From: Chitinophagaceae bacterium
GTDB lineage: Bacteria; Bacteroidota; Bacteroidia; Chitinophagales; Chitinophagaceae
Reading direction: 5' to 3'
Length of the DNA: 59,370 bases
NCBI GenBank assembly: GCA_947447005.1
Contig: CANFHO010000002.1
Location: 1-59,370 of the forward strand
Every line of letters begins with the position of its first letter. Within the stretch, counting starts at the first letter, position 1. Of this stretch, positions 1 to 9,250 are shown piece after piece. The notes beneath the pieces are model-generated. The model was not told the origin of the DNA and did not search any database. It saw nothing but the letters and a program-made list of their open reading frames with translations. The translations under genes were made by a program, and so were the position numbers.

Positions 1-1
1 A

Positions 2-676
2 CTATCACTGAATTCAGGTCAAAGAATGAATTTTATCATTGGAAAAAGCTTCTACGAAAAAGAAGACTTTGGTAAGTCATTTTTGTATTTAGACAAAGCT
101 TATCAGGAAGAGCCAAAAAATGTTGAAATTCCTACCATGTTTGCAAGGAGCCTGGTTGAGATGAGTAATTTTAAAGCAGCAGTAAGATATTATCAGGAAG
201 CTGTTTTACTAGATTCAACCAATGCAAGATTATACAATGAATTAGCAATGGCATGTTCCGCAATGAATGATGAAAAATCAGCAGTTAAATATTATGAACA
301 AGCTATTTCAAAAGGAATTAAAGTAGACAATGATTTTGTTGAAAACCTATCCAACTCTTACTTAGCTGCAGGTATGACCGACAAAGGAATGGAAATGCTG
401 AAAAAGTTGTTGGAAAAGAGACCTGGTGATATTGACTTGTTGAATAATATTGCTGATAATTATTATAAACTTGGCAACTATCTAGAAGCAATGACACAAT
501 GGGATAAAGTTCTTTATTTGGACAAGGAAAACGCAAGAGCTTTATATATGATTGGAATGTGTTACAATAAAATGGGAGATAAGAACAAAGGTGCAACACT
601 TTGTAATAAAGCCATTGAAATGGACCCATCTTTAAAACAATTTCGATCCACAAAAGGGTTCCCGATCGGAGGTTAA
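2..676 (+). CDS. TPR-repeat protein, 5' end cut off by the window
   Basis: The frame is open to the left edge (codons for LSLNSGQR precede the first ATG at 26), so the true start is probably upstream and only the C-terminal part is visible. About 220 residues form successive 34-residue tetratricopeptide repeats, with alternating small and aromatic positions such as 'ALYMIGMCYNKMGDKNKGA'. TPRs are protein-interaction scaffolds. No enzyme domain is visible. The tail ends in a short glycine-rich segment (FPIGG). It converges with argS, and the two share a terminator hairpin. The family role cannot be specified. Confidence 0.8.
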   Translation, partial: LSLNSGQRMNFIIGKSFYEKEDFGKSFLYLDKAYQEEPKNVEIPTMFARSLVEMSNFKAAVRYYQEAVLLDSTNARLYNELAMACSAMNDEKSAVKYYEQAISKGIKVDNDFVENLSNSYLAAGMTDKGMEMLKKLLEKRPGDIDLLNNIADNYYKLGNYLEAMTQWDKVLYLDKENARALYMIGMCYNKMGDKNKGATLCNKAIEMDPSLKQFRSTKGFPIGG

Positions 677-703
677 TAGAATTAAAAATATATGGAATGG
701 ATT

Positions 704-745
704 TGCCTGAGATGATGTGTTTATCACATTTTCTCAGGCACTTTT
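704..745. terminator. Convergent terminator between the TPR gene and argS
   Basis: The arms TGCCTGAGA (704-712) and TCTCAGGCA (732-740) pair. An inner stem ATGTG/CACAT closes a 5-nt loop, and CTTTTATT follows on the plus strand. The argS stop codon (724-726 on the minus strand) lies in the loop region, so the last argS codons form one arm. It most clearly serves the plus-strand TPR gene. Confidence 0.75.
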
Positions 746-2499
746 ATTCCAAGTAATTGCATACCGGATGATAATACAATGGATGTTAAAGATGAAATTT
801 TTAGTCGCAATTGTTTCTTTTCATCAGATTCTGCATTGGAAATGGAATGTGCTGCGTAAAAAGAGTTGAAAGTCTGAGCAAGCTGAAAAAGATAAGTACC
901 TATGCATGAGGGATCCATTTCCTGAGCAGCTTGTTGCAGAATATGTTTATACTGTTCCAATAAAATAAGCAACTCCTTTTCAATAGGCATGAAGGAAGTT
1001 TTCATTGAAAGTTCAGCTTTGTCAATCTCATTCTTTCTCAGAATAGACTTGATTCTGGCGTGTGTATATTGAATAAAAGGACCAGTGAAGCCATGAAAAT
1101 CAATTGATTCTTCAGGGTTGAAGATCATTTTCTTTTTAGGATCAACTCTTAGAAGGAAAAATTTCAATGCACCAATACCTATCGTGTCATAAAGTTCATC
1201 CAGTTCATCAGGGTTAAAATCATTGACTTTTCCAAGATTCAAAGTATGTTCTTTTGCGATAGAAATCATTTCATCAATTAGATCATCTGCATCAACTACA
1301 GTACCCTCTCTGCTTTTCATTTTGCCTGTTGGCAATTCAACCATACCATATGATAAATGATGAATACCATCAGCGTATGGCAAGCCTATTTTTTTACAGA
1401 TTAACTTCAATACTTTCATGTGATAGTTTTGTTCATCACCTACCACATAAATACTCTGATCTATATTGAAATCATCATATTTTTTTTGAGCCAATCCGAT
1501 ATCTTGAGTTATATAAACTGAAGTTCCATCTTTTCTCAAAACCAGTTTCTCATCTAACCCATCAGCTGTTAAATCAATCCAAACACTTCCATCATCCTTT
1601 TTGTAAAATACATTCTTGCTCAATCCAAATTCTACTGTATCTTTTCCAAGAAGATAGGTTTCACTTTCATAGTAAGTTTTTGCAAAATCAGACCCAATTC
1701 TTTTGTAAGTCACATCAAATCCAGCATAGACCCACTGATTCATTCTTCTCCATAGTTCCAAAACCTTTTCATCCCCTTTTTCCCAATCCAACAGCATCTG
1801 TTGGGTTTCTTTCATAATTGGCGCTTCTTTCTCTGCCATTCCTTTTTCCATCCCTTTCCCAACCAGCTCTTCCACTTCTGCTTTATAGGCATCATTGAAT
1901 TTTACATAAAAGTCTCCTACAAAATGATCCCCCTTCATGCCCGTAGATTCTGGGGTTGCACCATTGCTGAACCTCATCCAGGCAATCATACTTTTGCAAA
2001 TATGAATTCCCCTGTCATTGACAATGCATGATTTTACTACATTATAGCCATTGGCTTTCAAAATTTCTGAAATACTCCATCCAAGAAAATTATTTCTGAG
2101 ATGTCCTAAATGCAATGGTTTATTGGTATTAGGTGAAGAATATTCAACCATAATCCTTTTTGATGTCATAGGAGTTTTCCCAAAAAACTTATCATCAAAA
2201 TGAGTATTCAACAACGAAATAAAATATTCGCTATGAATGGTAAGGTTCAAAAATCCCTTAATGATGTTATATTCAGAAAAAAATTGGGTATTGTTTTGTA
2301 TAAGTTTCTCACCAAGTTCCTTTCCCAACTTATCAGGACTTGTTTTCAAGGATTTTATAAGAGAAAATAGAACAATGGTGTAATTACCAGTGAATTCAGG
2401 TTTTGTAGGACTGACTGGAAATTCTTTTGGGTCAAAATCCTCACCATATAAATCTTTCAAAGCTATTGCAACTTTTTCTTTAATAAGTCCTATCAACAT
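724..2499 (-). CDS. argS: Arginyl-tRNA synthetase
   Basis: Charges tRNA-Arg with arginine in the cytoplasm (class Ia synthetase). At 591 residues it has normal length. An N-terminal Add-1 tRNA-binding domain (about residues 1-90) precedes the catalytic Rossmann fold, which carries the HIGH-type motif in 'SSPNTNKPLHLGHLRNN' and a KMSKS-like loop 'GKMKSREGTVV'. A C-terminal anticodon-binding DALR domain follows. The start at 2499 sits about 18 bp downstream of a perfect TAnnTTTG element on the minus strand. It is divergent from the GNAT-like gene and single-cistron. Confidence 0.97.
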   Translation of the reverse strand: MLIGLIKEKVAIALKDLYGEDFDPKEFPVSPTKPEFTGNYTIVLFSLIKSLKTSPDKLGKELGEKLIQNNTQFFSEYNIIKGFLNLTIHSEYFISLLNTHFDDKFFGKTPMTSKRIMVEYSSPNTNKPLHLGHLRNNFLGWSISEILKANGYNVVKSCIVNDRGIHICKSMIAWMRFSNGATPESTGMKGDHFVGDFYVKFNDAYKAEVEELVGKGMEKGMAEKEAPIMKETQQMLLDWEKGDEKVLELWRRMNQWVYAGFDVTYKRIGSDFAKTYYESETYLLGKDTVEFGLSKNVFYKKDDGSVWIDLTADGLDEKLVLRKDGTSVYITQDIGLAQKKYDDFNIDQSIYVVGDEQNYHMKVLKLICKKIGLPYADGIHHLSYGMVELPTGKMKSREGTVVDADDLIDEMISIAKEHTLNLGKVNDFNPDELDELYDTIGIGALKFFLLRVDPKKKMIFNPEESIDFHGFTGPFIQYTHARIKSILRKNEIDKAELSMKTSFMPIEKELLILLEQYKHILQQAAQEMDPSCIGTYLFQLAQTFNSFYAAHSISNAESDEKKQLRLKISSLTSIVLSSGMQLLGIKVPEKM

Positions 2500-2516
2500 A
2501 ATTTCAAATATTATAA

Positions 2517-2524
2517 CAAAGGTA
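2517..2524 (-). promoter_or_regulatory. Bacteroidota -7 promoter element for argS
   Basis: On the minus strand this reads TACCTTTG, an exact match to TAnnTTTG, and ends 17 bp before the argS ATG. No clear -33 TTTG is seen. Confidence 0.5.
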
Positions 2525-2555
2525 CGATTCCCTGTATTTTATGCTCGGTATTCGG

Positions 2556-2563
2556 TAAATTTG
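2556..2563 (+). promoter_or_regulatory. -7 promoter element for the GNAT-like operon
   Basis: TAAATTTG is an exact TAnnTTTG match ending 17 bp before the ATG at 2581. It lies 31 bp from the divergent argS element, so the two promoters are back to back. Confidence 0.5.
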
Positions 2564-2580
2564 TATTAGAATTGTCATCT

Positions 2581-3702
2581 ATGCATTTTATTGAAGTAAC
2601 AAACAAAGCAACGCAAAAAGCTTTTTTCAGGCTTCCATTTGAGATTTACAAAAACGATCCCAATTGGGTTTGTCCCCTTGAAAATGATATAGAATCCGTT
2701 TTTGATCCAAAAAGAAACAATTTTTTCAATTTTGGCAAAAGCATCAGATGGATTCTTGTTGATGATCATGGATCAACAGTTGGAAGAATTGCTGCATTTA
2801 TTAATTTCAAAAAAGCCAATAAGGAACAAGTGCCTACTGGTGGGTGTGGTTTTTTTGAGTGTATAGACAATCAAGAGGTAGCAACAGCATTGTTTGATAA
2901 AGCCAAAGAATGGCTTCAGCAAAATGATATGCAGGCGATGTATGGACAAATCAATTTTGGTGAAAACGATATGTGGTGGGGACTTCTGATTGAAGGATTC
3001 AAACCACCATTTTATGGAATGAATTATAATCCTCCTTATTATAAAAATCTATTTGAAACATATGGCTTTAAGATAAAATATGAACAGATTTCCAATTCAA
3101 TGGATATTCGTAAAGGGTTACCTGATAAAGTTGCCAGAATTGCTGAGTGGGTTACAAATCGGAAAGGCAATGAATTCAGACATATTGAAAAAGATAAAAT
3201 AGATCAGTATGCAAATGATTTTAAGGAAATATACAATGATGCATGGAAGGATTTTGAAAATTTCACTACTGTAACTGAGGAAACAATCCGGGAAACAATT
3301 GTAAAGATTAAACCAGTGATGGATCCTAAACTCATTTGGTTTGCCTATGTAAATGGTGATCCTGCTGCTTTCACATTATTACTTCCTGATACAAATGAAT
3401 TGATTAAAGGATTGGATGGAAAGCTCAATTTACTGGGAAAACTAAAATTTGTTTGGAATAAGCTTACTGTGAAACATACCCGAATGCGGGCCATCATTAT
3501 GGGAACCAAAGAAAAATATAGGAACCATGGTTTAGAATCTGCCATGTTTTGGAAAATGCAGGAATATACCAGGCATTTGCCGCACTATAAGGAATTGGAA
3601 CTTTCCTGGGTTGGTGATTTTAATGACAAAATGTTATCTGTTCATCAAAATATTGGGGGAGTATTTTCAAAAAAACATGCAACATATTATTTCACTTTCT
3701 GA
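2581..3702 (+). CDS. GNAT-like acyltransferase family protein (YghO-type)
   Basis: A 373-residue soluble protein resembling the widespread YghO/GNAT-like family of about 375 residues. Recognisable family features are the N-terminal 'FRLPFEIYKNDPNWVCPL', the 'INFGENDMWWGLLIEGF' block in the middle, and a C-terminal acyltransferase-like half ending 'HQNIGGVFSKKHATYYF'. Substrates of this family are not established. An in-frame TTG lies 9 bp upstream (2572), but ATG 2581 is preferred because it is correctly spaced from the -7 element. It heads an operon with GtrA (6-bp gap) and YpdA (2-bp gap). Confidence 0.75.
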   Translation: MHFIEVTNKATQKAFFRLPFEIYKNDPNWVCPLENDIESVFDPKRNNFFNFGKSIRWILVDDHGSTVGRIAAFINFKKANKEQVPTGGCGFFECIDNQEVATALFDKAKEWLQQNDMQAMYGQINFGENDMWWGLLIEGFKPPFYGMNYNPPYYKNLFETYGFKIKYEQISNSMDIRKGLPDKVARIAEWVTNRKGNEFRHIEKDKIDQYANDFKEIYNDAWKDFENFTTVTEETIRETIVKIKPVMDPKLIWFAYVNGDPAAFTLLLPDTNELIKGLDGKLNLLGKLKFVWNKLTVKHTRMRAIIMGTKEKYRNHGLESAMFWKMQEYTRHLPHYKELELSWVGDFNDKMLSVHQNIGGVFSKKHATYYFTF

Positions 3703-3708
3703 TAAAAA

Positions 3709-4206
3709 ATGGAACAATTGAAAAATATCATTGAGACTTTATTAAATTGGATCTATCCATTTTTTAGTAAAATTTTTGACAAGACTACTTTTCGCTATGC
3801 TGCCTGTGGAGGAGCAAATACCGTTTTCGACATACTGCTGTTTTTTATTAATTACAATTTTATATTACACAAGCAAGCCCTTCAACTTCCATTTATGGAA
3901 GTTAGTTCGCATATTGCTGCTTTTTTAATGGCATTTTTGATCAGTTTTCCTACAGGTTTTTTTCTGATGCGTTACATTGTATTTAAGGAATCTGCATTAA
4001 AAGGACGAGTACAACTTTTTAGATACTTTATAACAGTTTCTGTTAGTCTCTTTCTGAATTACGTGTTTTTAAAAATCTTTGTTGAAAAGGCTCATATGTA
4101 TCCAACTGTTGCAAAAATTGTAACCACTTTCATTGTGGTTGGTTTCAGTTATTTTTCACAAAAGAAATTCAGTTTCAAAGTACAAACTGATAAACAATAT
4201 ACCTAA
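3709..4206 (+). CDS. GtrA-family membrane protein
   Basis: A 165-residue integral membrane protein with four predicted helices at about residues 27-50, 66-90, 103-125 and 132-153. It carries the GtrA signature at its start ('FRYAACGGANTVFDILLFF') and the typical 'KKFSF' ending. GtrA proteins are thought to help move undecaprenyl-linked sugars across the inner membrane, or to assist glycosyltransferases. No partner glycosyltransferase is adjacent. It lies between the GNAT-like and YpdA genes in one transcription unit. Confidence 0.85.
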   Translation: MEQLKNIIETLLNWIYPFFSKIFDKTTFRYAACGGANTVFDILLFFINYNFILHKQALQLPFMEVSSHIAAFLMAFLISFPTGFFLMRYIVFKESALKGRVQLFRYFITVSVSLFLNYVFLKIFVEKAHMYPTVAKIVTTFIVVGFSYFSQKKFSFKVQTDKQYT

Positions 4207-4208
4207 AC

Positions 4209-5183
4209 ATGAAATCTGAGCAGGTTGATGTAGTTATTATTGGAGGTGGACCCATTGGAATGGCATGTGGTATCGAATGTATTAAATCAGGTAAAAGTTA
4301 CATTATCATTGAGAAAGGATGTCTGGTTAATTCCATATATAATTACCCATCCAACATGACCTTTTTTTCAACTTCAGATAAATTAGAAATAGGCGATGTT
4401 CCATTTGTTTCTCATAATCCCAAACCTACAAGACCAGAAGCATTAGAATATTATAGGAGGGTTGCATTACATTGGAAATTGGATATCAGATTGTATGAAA
4501 AGTCAGAAAATATTTCTGGTCAAAAGGGATCGTTTCATATAAAAACCCAAAAACAAGTTTATTCAGCAGAAAATCTGATCATATCAACCGGTTTCTATGA
4601 TATTCCGAATTTATTGAACATTTCTGGAGAATCTCTGCCTAAAGTTCATCACTATTACCGTGAGCCTCACATATATTTCAAACAACAGATTGTTGTTGTA
4701 GGGGCAGCAAATTCTGCAGCAGATGTTGCCATGGAAACATGGAGAAAAGGTGCCCAGGTTACTATGGTTGTGAGGGATTCATCATTACGGGACTCTCTTA
4801 AATATTGGATCAAGCCTGATATTGAAAACAGAATTGAAGAAGGTTCTATCAAAGCATATTTTAATTCAACCTTGAAAGAAATAAGAGAAAATGAGGTTGA
4901 TTTGCAGACCAATGAGGGAGTCATCACAATAAAAAATGATTATGTGCTTGCCATGACCGGATATTTACCTGATTTTTCACTGTTAACTTCTTTGGGAATA
5001 AAATTAGGAACCGATGAGTATACAACTCCCATTCATAACCCAGATACAATGGAAACAAACATCCCAGGTGTTTATCTCGCTGGTGTTATATGTGGTGGTT
5101 TAAAAACCAATAAATGGTTTATTGAAAATTCTCGTATTCATGCTCAGCAGATTATTCAGCATTTGAATTCCAATATTAGTTAG
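4209..5183 (+). CDS. ypdA: YpdA-family FAD-dependent (bacillithiol-disulfide type) reductase
   Basis: A 324-residue two-dinucleotide-binding flavoprotein. The FAD Rossmann motif is 'VVIIGGGPIGMACGIE' at the N-terminus, and the NADPH Rossmann motif is 'QIVVVGAANSAADVAME' near residue 160. 'GVYLAGVICGG' is the C-terminal FAD motif. The thioredoxin-reductase CxxC is absent, which is typical of YpdA and argues against TrxB. Family members are proposed to reduce bacillithiol disulfide. No bsh genes are in the window, so the physiological substrate is inferred. Third gene of the operon. Confidence 0.8.
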   Translation: MKSEQVDVVIIGGGPIGMACGIECIKSGKSYIIIEKGCLVNSIYNYPSNMTFFSTSDKLEIGDVPFVSHNPKPTRPEALEYYRRVALHWKLDIRLYEKSENISGQKGSFHIKTQKQVYSAENLIISTGFYDIPNLLNISGESLPKVHHYYREPHIYFKQQIVVVGAANSAADVAMETWRKGAQVTMVVRDSSLRDSLKYWIKPDIENRIEEGSIKAYFNSTLKEIRENEVDLQTNEGVITIKNDYVLAMTGYLPDFSLLTSLGIKLGTDEYTTPIHNPDTMETNIPGVYLAGVICGGLKTNKWFIENSRIHAQQIIQHLNSNIS

Positions 5184-5229
5184 CGCTTTCATGTCAATTT
5201 GTTCGTTTTTTTAAGATATTACAAACTGT

Positions 5230-5263
5230 TTGTCATTCAAAAGTCTTAAAACTGACAAGTTTT
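5230..5263. promoter_or_regulatory. Inverted repeats upstream of dnaK
   Basis: TTGTCA (5230-5235) and TGACAA (5253-5258) are inverted copies 17 bp apart. Overlapping the second is a palindrome, AAAACT/AGTTTT, around GACA (5248-5263). Together they lie about 60 bp before the dnaK ATG. They are candidates for an operator or leader element. No CIRCE (TTAGCACTC) sequence is present. Confidence 0.35.
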
Positions 5264-5319
5264 CCTGAAAAACAAGGCGGCATATCTATTGCTTGTGTAG
5301 GATATCTAAAATTCAACTT

Positions 5320-7215
5320 ATGGCAAAGATTATTGGAATTGATTTGGGTACAACCAATAGCTGTGTTTCGGTTATGGAAGGCAATGAACCAGTTGTTATT
5401 GCAAATGATGAGGGTAGAAGAACAACCCCCAGTGTTGTTGCCTTCTTAAAAAATGGTGAACGAAAGGTAGGAGATCCTGCAAAACGTCAGGCAATCACCA
5501 ATCCTATTAATACCATTTCGAGTGTCAAAAGATTCATGGGGCGTCGCTTTGATGAAGTAACTGAAGAGATAAAGCACTGGAGTTACAATGTTGCGAAAGG
5601 CGACAACAATACTGTTAGGATAGATATCGATGGTCGTTTATATACTCCACAAGAAATAAGCGCAATGGTTCTTCAGAAAATGAAGAAAATTGCAGAAGAT
5701 TATCTTGGTCAGGAAGTGCATGAGGCAGTAGTGACTGTTCCTGCATATTTTAACGATGCACAAAGACAAGCCACAAAAGAAGCAGGTGAAATTGCAGGTT
5801 TAAATGTTCGTCGTATTATCAACGAACCTACAGCAGCTGCATTGGCTTATGGACTTGATAAAAAGCATGAAGACAGCAAAATTGCAGTTTTTGACCTTGG
5901 TGGTGGAACTTTCGATGTGTCTGTTCTTGAATTAGGAGATGGTGTTTTTGAGGTAAAGTCTACCAATGGTGATACACATTTAGGTGGTGATGATTTTGAT
6001 AAAGTGATTATGGACTGGTTGGCAGATGAATTCAAAACTGAAGAAAATGTAGATCTTAGAAAAGATCCAATGGCCCTTCAACGTTTGAAGGAAGCTTCTG
6101 AAAAAGCAAAAATTGAACTTTCATCATCTTCTGAAACGGAAATCAACCTTCCTTATATTACCGCTATTGATGGTGTTCCTAAACACCTTGTCAAAAAGCT
6201 TTCACGTGCAAAATTTGAACAAGTTGCAGATAGTCTTTTTGAACGTTGTTTGAGACCTTGTGAACAAGCACTTAAAGATGCTGGAATGAAAGTATCTGAA
6301 ATTGATGAAGTGATCTTGGTTGGTGGTTCAACCAGAATTCCTAAAGTACAAGAAATTGTAGAAAAATTCTTTGGTAAAAAACCCAACAAAAGTGTAAATC
6401 CTGATGAGGCTGTTGCTATCGGCGCAGGTGTTCAGGGTGCGGTTCTTACTGGTGAAGTAAAAGATGTTTTGTTATTGGATGTTACTCCATTAAGCTTGGG
6501 TATTGAAACTTTGGGCGGTGTAATGACAGCGCTTATTCCATCCAATACTACCATCCCTACTAAAAAGTCTGAATCATTCTCAACTGCTTCTGATAACCAA
6601 CCTGGTGTACAAATCCATGTATTACAAGGAGAAAGACCAATGGCAAATCAAAATAAAACATTGGGCATTTTTAATTTGGATAATATTCCACCAGCACCAA
6701 GAGGTGTTCCTCAAATCGAAGTTACTTTCGATATTGATGCCAATGGTATTCTCAATGTAAGTGCAAAAGACAAGGGCACAGGTAAAGAGCAAAAAATAAG
6801 AATTGAAGCCGGCAGCGGACTTACAAAAGAAGAAATTGAGAAAATGAAGGCTGAAGCAAAAGCCAACGAATCTACAGATAAAGAGGCCCGGGAGAGAATT
6901 GAAAAATTGAATGCAGCTGATGGAATGATTTTCCAAACAGAAAAACAATTAAAGGAATTTGGTGAAAAGATTCCAGCTGAAAAAAAATCTGTTATTGAAT
7001 CTGCAGTAGAAAAACTGAAAGAGGCTCATAAATTACAGGATCTGACAGCCATTGAAACTGCAACAAATGAACTTAACACCGCTTGGACTGCTGCAAGTCA
7101 GGATATGTATAATGCCACCAATCAACCAGGTGGACAACCTGAAGGTCAAGCTGAACAAGCTTCTACACAAGGTGCCGATAATGTAACGGATGCTGAATTT
7201 GAAGAAGTTAAATAA
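5320..7215 (+). CDS. dnaK: Molecular chaperone DnaK (Hsp70)
   Basis: ATP-dependent Hsp70 chaperone acting with DnaJ and GrpE, neither of which is in this window. The 631 residues begin '[16 protein letters not shown]', the phosphate-1 motif, so ATG 5320 is chosen over an in-frame TTG at 5293. The ATPase domain carries '[13 protein letters not shown]' and '[14 protein letters not shown]'. The interdomain linker is '[13 protein letters not shown]', and the substrate-binding domain and lid follow, ending in the acidic tail DAEFEEVK. It is monocistronic, with a strong terminator downstream. The 136-bp upstream region holds inverted repeats. Confidence 0.98.
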   Translation: MAKIIGIDLGTTNSCVSVMEGNEPVVIANDEGRRTTPSVVAFLKNGERKVGDPAKRQAITNPINTISSVKRFMGRRFDEVTEEIKHWSYNVAKGDNNTVRIDIDGRLYTPQEISAMVLQKMKKIAEDYLGQEVHEAVVTVPAYFNDAQRQATKEAGEIAGLNVRRIINEPTAAALAYGLDKKHEDSKIAVFDLGGGTFDVSVLELGDGVFEVKSTNGDTHLGGDDFDKVIMDWLADEFKTEENVDLRKDPMALQRLKEASEKAKIELSSSSETEINLPYITAIDGVPKHLVKKLSRAKFEQVADSLFERCLRPCEQALKDAGMKVSEIDEVILVGGSTRIPKVQEIVEKFFGKKPNKSVNPDEAVAIGAGVQGAVLTGEVKDVLLLDVTPLSLGIETLGGVMTALIPSNTTIPTKKSESFSTASDNQPGVQIHVLQGERPMANQNKTLGIFNLDNIPPAPRGVPQIEVTFDIDANGILNVSAKDKGTGKEQKIRIEAGSGLTKEEIEKMKAEAKANESTDKEARERIEKLNAADGMIFQTEKQLKEFGEKIPAEKKSVIESAVEKLKEAHKLQDLTAIETATNELNTAWTAASQDMYNATNQPGGQPEGQAEQASTQGADNVTDAEFEEVK

Positions 7216-7233
7216 GATTATACTTTAAAATAG

Positions 7234-7260
7234 AAAGGATCCCATATGGGATCCTTTTTT
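7234..7260. terminator. Bidirectional terminator between dnaK and the DUF2452 gene
   Basis: A perfect 10-bp stem, AAAGGATCCC / GGGATCCTTT, closes the loop ATAT (7244-7247). T-runs on both strands let it serve both converging genes. Confidence 0.9.
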
Positions 7261-8051
7261 TATTTTACCTCTATCCAAGTATGATCTGATAGCATTTTTA
7301 CCGAGGCCAAACAAGATTTAAAAGGAGAACTTAATCCCCATTCTTTTGGCCCTATCAGTGAAATGGTATTTGTACCATCTTTCTTTTCATATAAATAGTA
7401 ATTCTGACCAATTACTGGAGTGAATGAAAGTTTTGCATCATAGATTTTCATTGACAATTCTTTTCTGCTTTGTATTTCCTGAGCTTGTATTGCCAATAAC
7501 TCAACCTGTTGTCTGATTTGTTGCAATTGAATATTGGTTTGTTCTTCCATGGCAGTGATGGCTTTATGCTTGATCACGCCTTCCTCTGTAGGCCTGATTA
7601 CTGCCCCTGAAACGGAAGCCGCATAAGGCAGAACACTCATTTGTTTATGATAAAACGTTTGATTGGTATAGGTTTCGCCGGTATTCATTTTGCCCGTTTC
7701 AGATATCCGCATATATCCATTGGGCATAATTTCATGTACTACAGTCAAAAAAACTTCATTTTCTTTTATCAAAACCACATCAAATCTTTTCCCATCAATG
7801 GTGGTTAAAGAGGCTGCATCAGCCATTTCATTGTTTTCAAGTGCATGGGTGTGTCCATTTGATTGTATATTGAATGAGGAAGAATAAGCTTGTCCATTGA
7901 GATGAACCCAATTCATTTCAATTCTTATTTTATCCAATGATTCAAGATATGATATTTTATAAGTACCCGACAAAGGACGTTCTCCCAAATTGTAAATACC
8001 TTTTTCGGGAAATAATTGCCATGAAAATAGAAAGTTATATAGTTGAACCAT
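7260..8051 (-). CDS. DUF2452 (C1orf50-like) protein with an N-terminal beta-rich domain
   Basis: 263 residues of unknown function. The C-terminal 100 residues match the DUF2452 family, also found in eukaryotes as C1orf50: a helical segment 'QLQQIRQQVELLAIQAQEIQ' leads into 'YYLYEKKDG' and 'SLIGPKEWG'. The first 150 residues look like a beta-sheet domain with a GTY...HLNGQAY...NGHTH pattern that I do not recognise. The start is ATG 8051. A longer frame, open to 8420, only reads antisense through prfB. A TAnnTTTG box lies 11 bp upstream. It is divergent from prfB. Confidence 0.75.
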   Translation of the reverse strand: MVQLYNFLFSWQLFPEKGIYNLGERPLSGTYKISYLESLDKIRIEMNWVHLNGQAYSSSFNIQSNGHTHALENNEMADAASLTTIDGKRFDVVLIKENEVFLTVVHEIMPNGYMRISETGKMNTGETYTNQTFYHKQMSVLPYAASVSGAVIRPTEEGVIKHKAITAMEEQTNIQLQQIRQQVELLAIQAQEIQSRKELSMKIYDAKLSFTPVIGQNYYLYEKKDGTNTISLIGPKEWGLSSPFKSCLASVKMLSDHTWIEVK

Positions 8052-8061
8052 TCTCTCATAA

Positions 8062-8069
8062 CAAAAGTA
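8062..8069 (-). promoter_or_regulatory. -7 promoter element for the DUF2452 gene
   Basis: Reads TACTTTTG on the minus strand. A TTG (plus-strand CAA at 8087-8089) lies 17 bp upstream as a possible -33 element. Confidence 0.5.
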
Positions 8070-8106
8070 AGTCAGCTTGGTTTTGACAAGATGAATTATT
8101 TTGAAT

Positions 8107-8134
8107 TTTGATTGATTTATTTGGTTTAAATTTG
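8107..8134 (+). promoter_or_regulatory. Promoter for prfB (-33 TTTG and -7 TAAATTTG)
   Basis: TTTG (8107-8110) and TAAATTTG (8127-8134) are 16 bp apart, one of the most complete matches to the Bacteroidota promoter consensus in the window. The start codon at 8142 follows closely. Confidence 0.6.
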
Positions 8135-8141
8135 CACTATT

Positions 8142-9234
8142 ATGACAATTGAACAAATAAAGAATATGAGAGACCGCCTTTCTGTCTTGAGGAGGTTTCT
8201 TTGACGTCGCTAATAGAGAATATAAAATAAATGAGGACAAACAAAAGTCGCTCTCACCTGGTTTCTGGGATGACAACAAACGTGCTACAGAAATTCTCAA
8301 AACCATCAAGCTCAATGAATATTGGCTGAACTTATTTAATCTTACAGAAGCATCTGTAGAGGATTTCACTGTATTATTTGAATTTTGGAAAGAAGGAGAA
8401 TGTACCGAGGATGAAACCAAGGCTTCTTACAATAAAGCTTTGAATTCACTTGATGAAGCTGAATTTAAGAGTACATTGAATCAACCTGAGGATGAGCTAC
8501 CAGCTGTATTACAGGTTAATAGTGGAGCAGGAGGTACTGAAAGTCAGGATTGGGCTCAGATGCTCGTTCGAATGTATCGCATGTATGGCGAAAAACAGGG
8601 TTGGACTGTCACAGAATTGGATTGGCAAGATGGGGATGGTGCAGGCATCAAAAGTGCAGTATTGCAATTTGAAGGACCTTTTGCATATGGATTTTTAAAA
8701 GCTGAAAATGGCGTTCATCGATTGGTAAGAATTTCTCCATTTGATAGCAATGCACGAAGACATACTTCTTTTGCCTCTGTTTATGTATATCCTTTGGTCG
8801 ATGATTCTATAGAAATTGAGATCAGTCCGGCTGATTTGGATTGGGAATTCTACAGATCAGGAGGAAAGGGTGGACAGAATGTAAATAAGGTTGAAACAGC
8901 GGTACGACTTAAGCATATTCCAAGTGGTATCATAGTTGAATGTCAACAAGCCAGAACACAGGGTGAAAACCGTGAAAAAGCCCTAAAAATGTTGAAAAGT
9001 AAATTATATGAGGAAGAACTGAGAAAACGTGAGGAATTGAAAAATGCAAACAATGCATCCAAGAAAAAAATAGAGTGGGGAAGTCAGATCAGAAGTTATG
9101 TTTTTCATCCATATAAAATGATCAAAGATCATCGGACAGATTATGAAGTTGGAAATGTGCAACCTGTGATGGACGGTGATCTTGATGGATTTATAAAGGC
9201 TTATTTAATGATGGAAAAAGAAGTAGAACCATAA
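8142..9234 (+). CDS. prfB: Peptide chain release factor 2, expressed by programmed +1 frameshift
   Basis: RF2 recognises UGA and UAA stop codons and triggers peptide release. The gene is in two frames. ATG 8142 opens a 20-codon leader ([20 protein letters not shown]) that meets an in-frame UGA at 8202. A +1 shift at CTT-TGA-C (8199-8205) continues with GAC at 8203 through 343 codons, giving about 363 residues, the normal RF2 length. AGGAGG stands 3 bp before CTT, exactly as in the E. coli frameshift site. Downstream is the 'GGQ' loop in '[20 protein letters not shown]'. A caller starting at the in-frame ATG 8440 would lose about 100 residues. Confidence 0.96.
8190..8205 (+). promoter_or_regulatory. 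RF2 programmed frameshift signal
   Basis: AGGAGG (8190-8195), TTT spacer, CTT, in-frame TGA (8202-8204), then C. This is the canonical autoregulatory arrangement: scarce RF2 makes the ribosome pause at UGA and slip +1. Confidence 0.95.
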
Positions 9235-9250
9235 GTTAAAAATAAATTAT

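Noticed and set aside
8052-8420. N-terminal extension of the DUF2452 frame across prfB
   Set aside because: It reads antisense through the RF2 coding region and loses all family similarity; ATG 8051 fits the promoter.
8440-9234. A short stand-alone RF2-like gene starting at 8440
   Set aside because: The upstream 300 bp encode the missing RF2 N-terminus, joined by the frameshift signal at 8199-8205.
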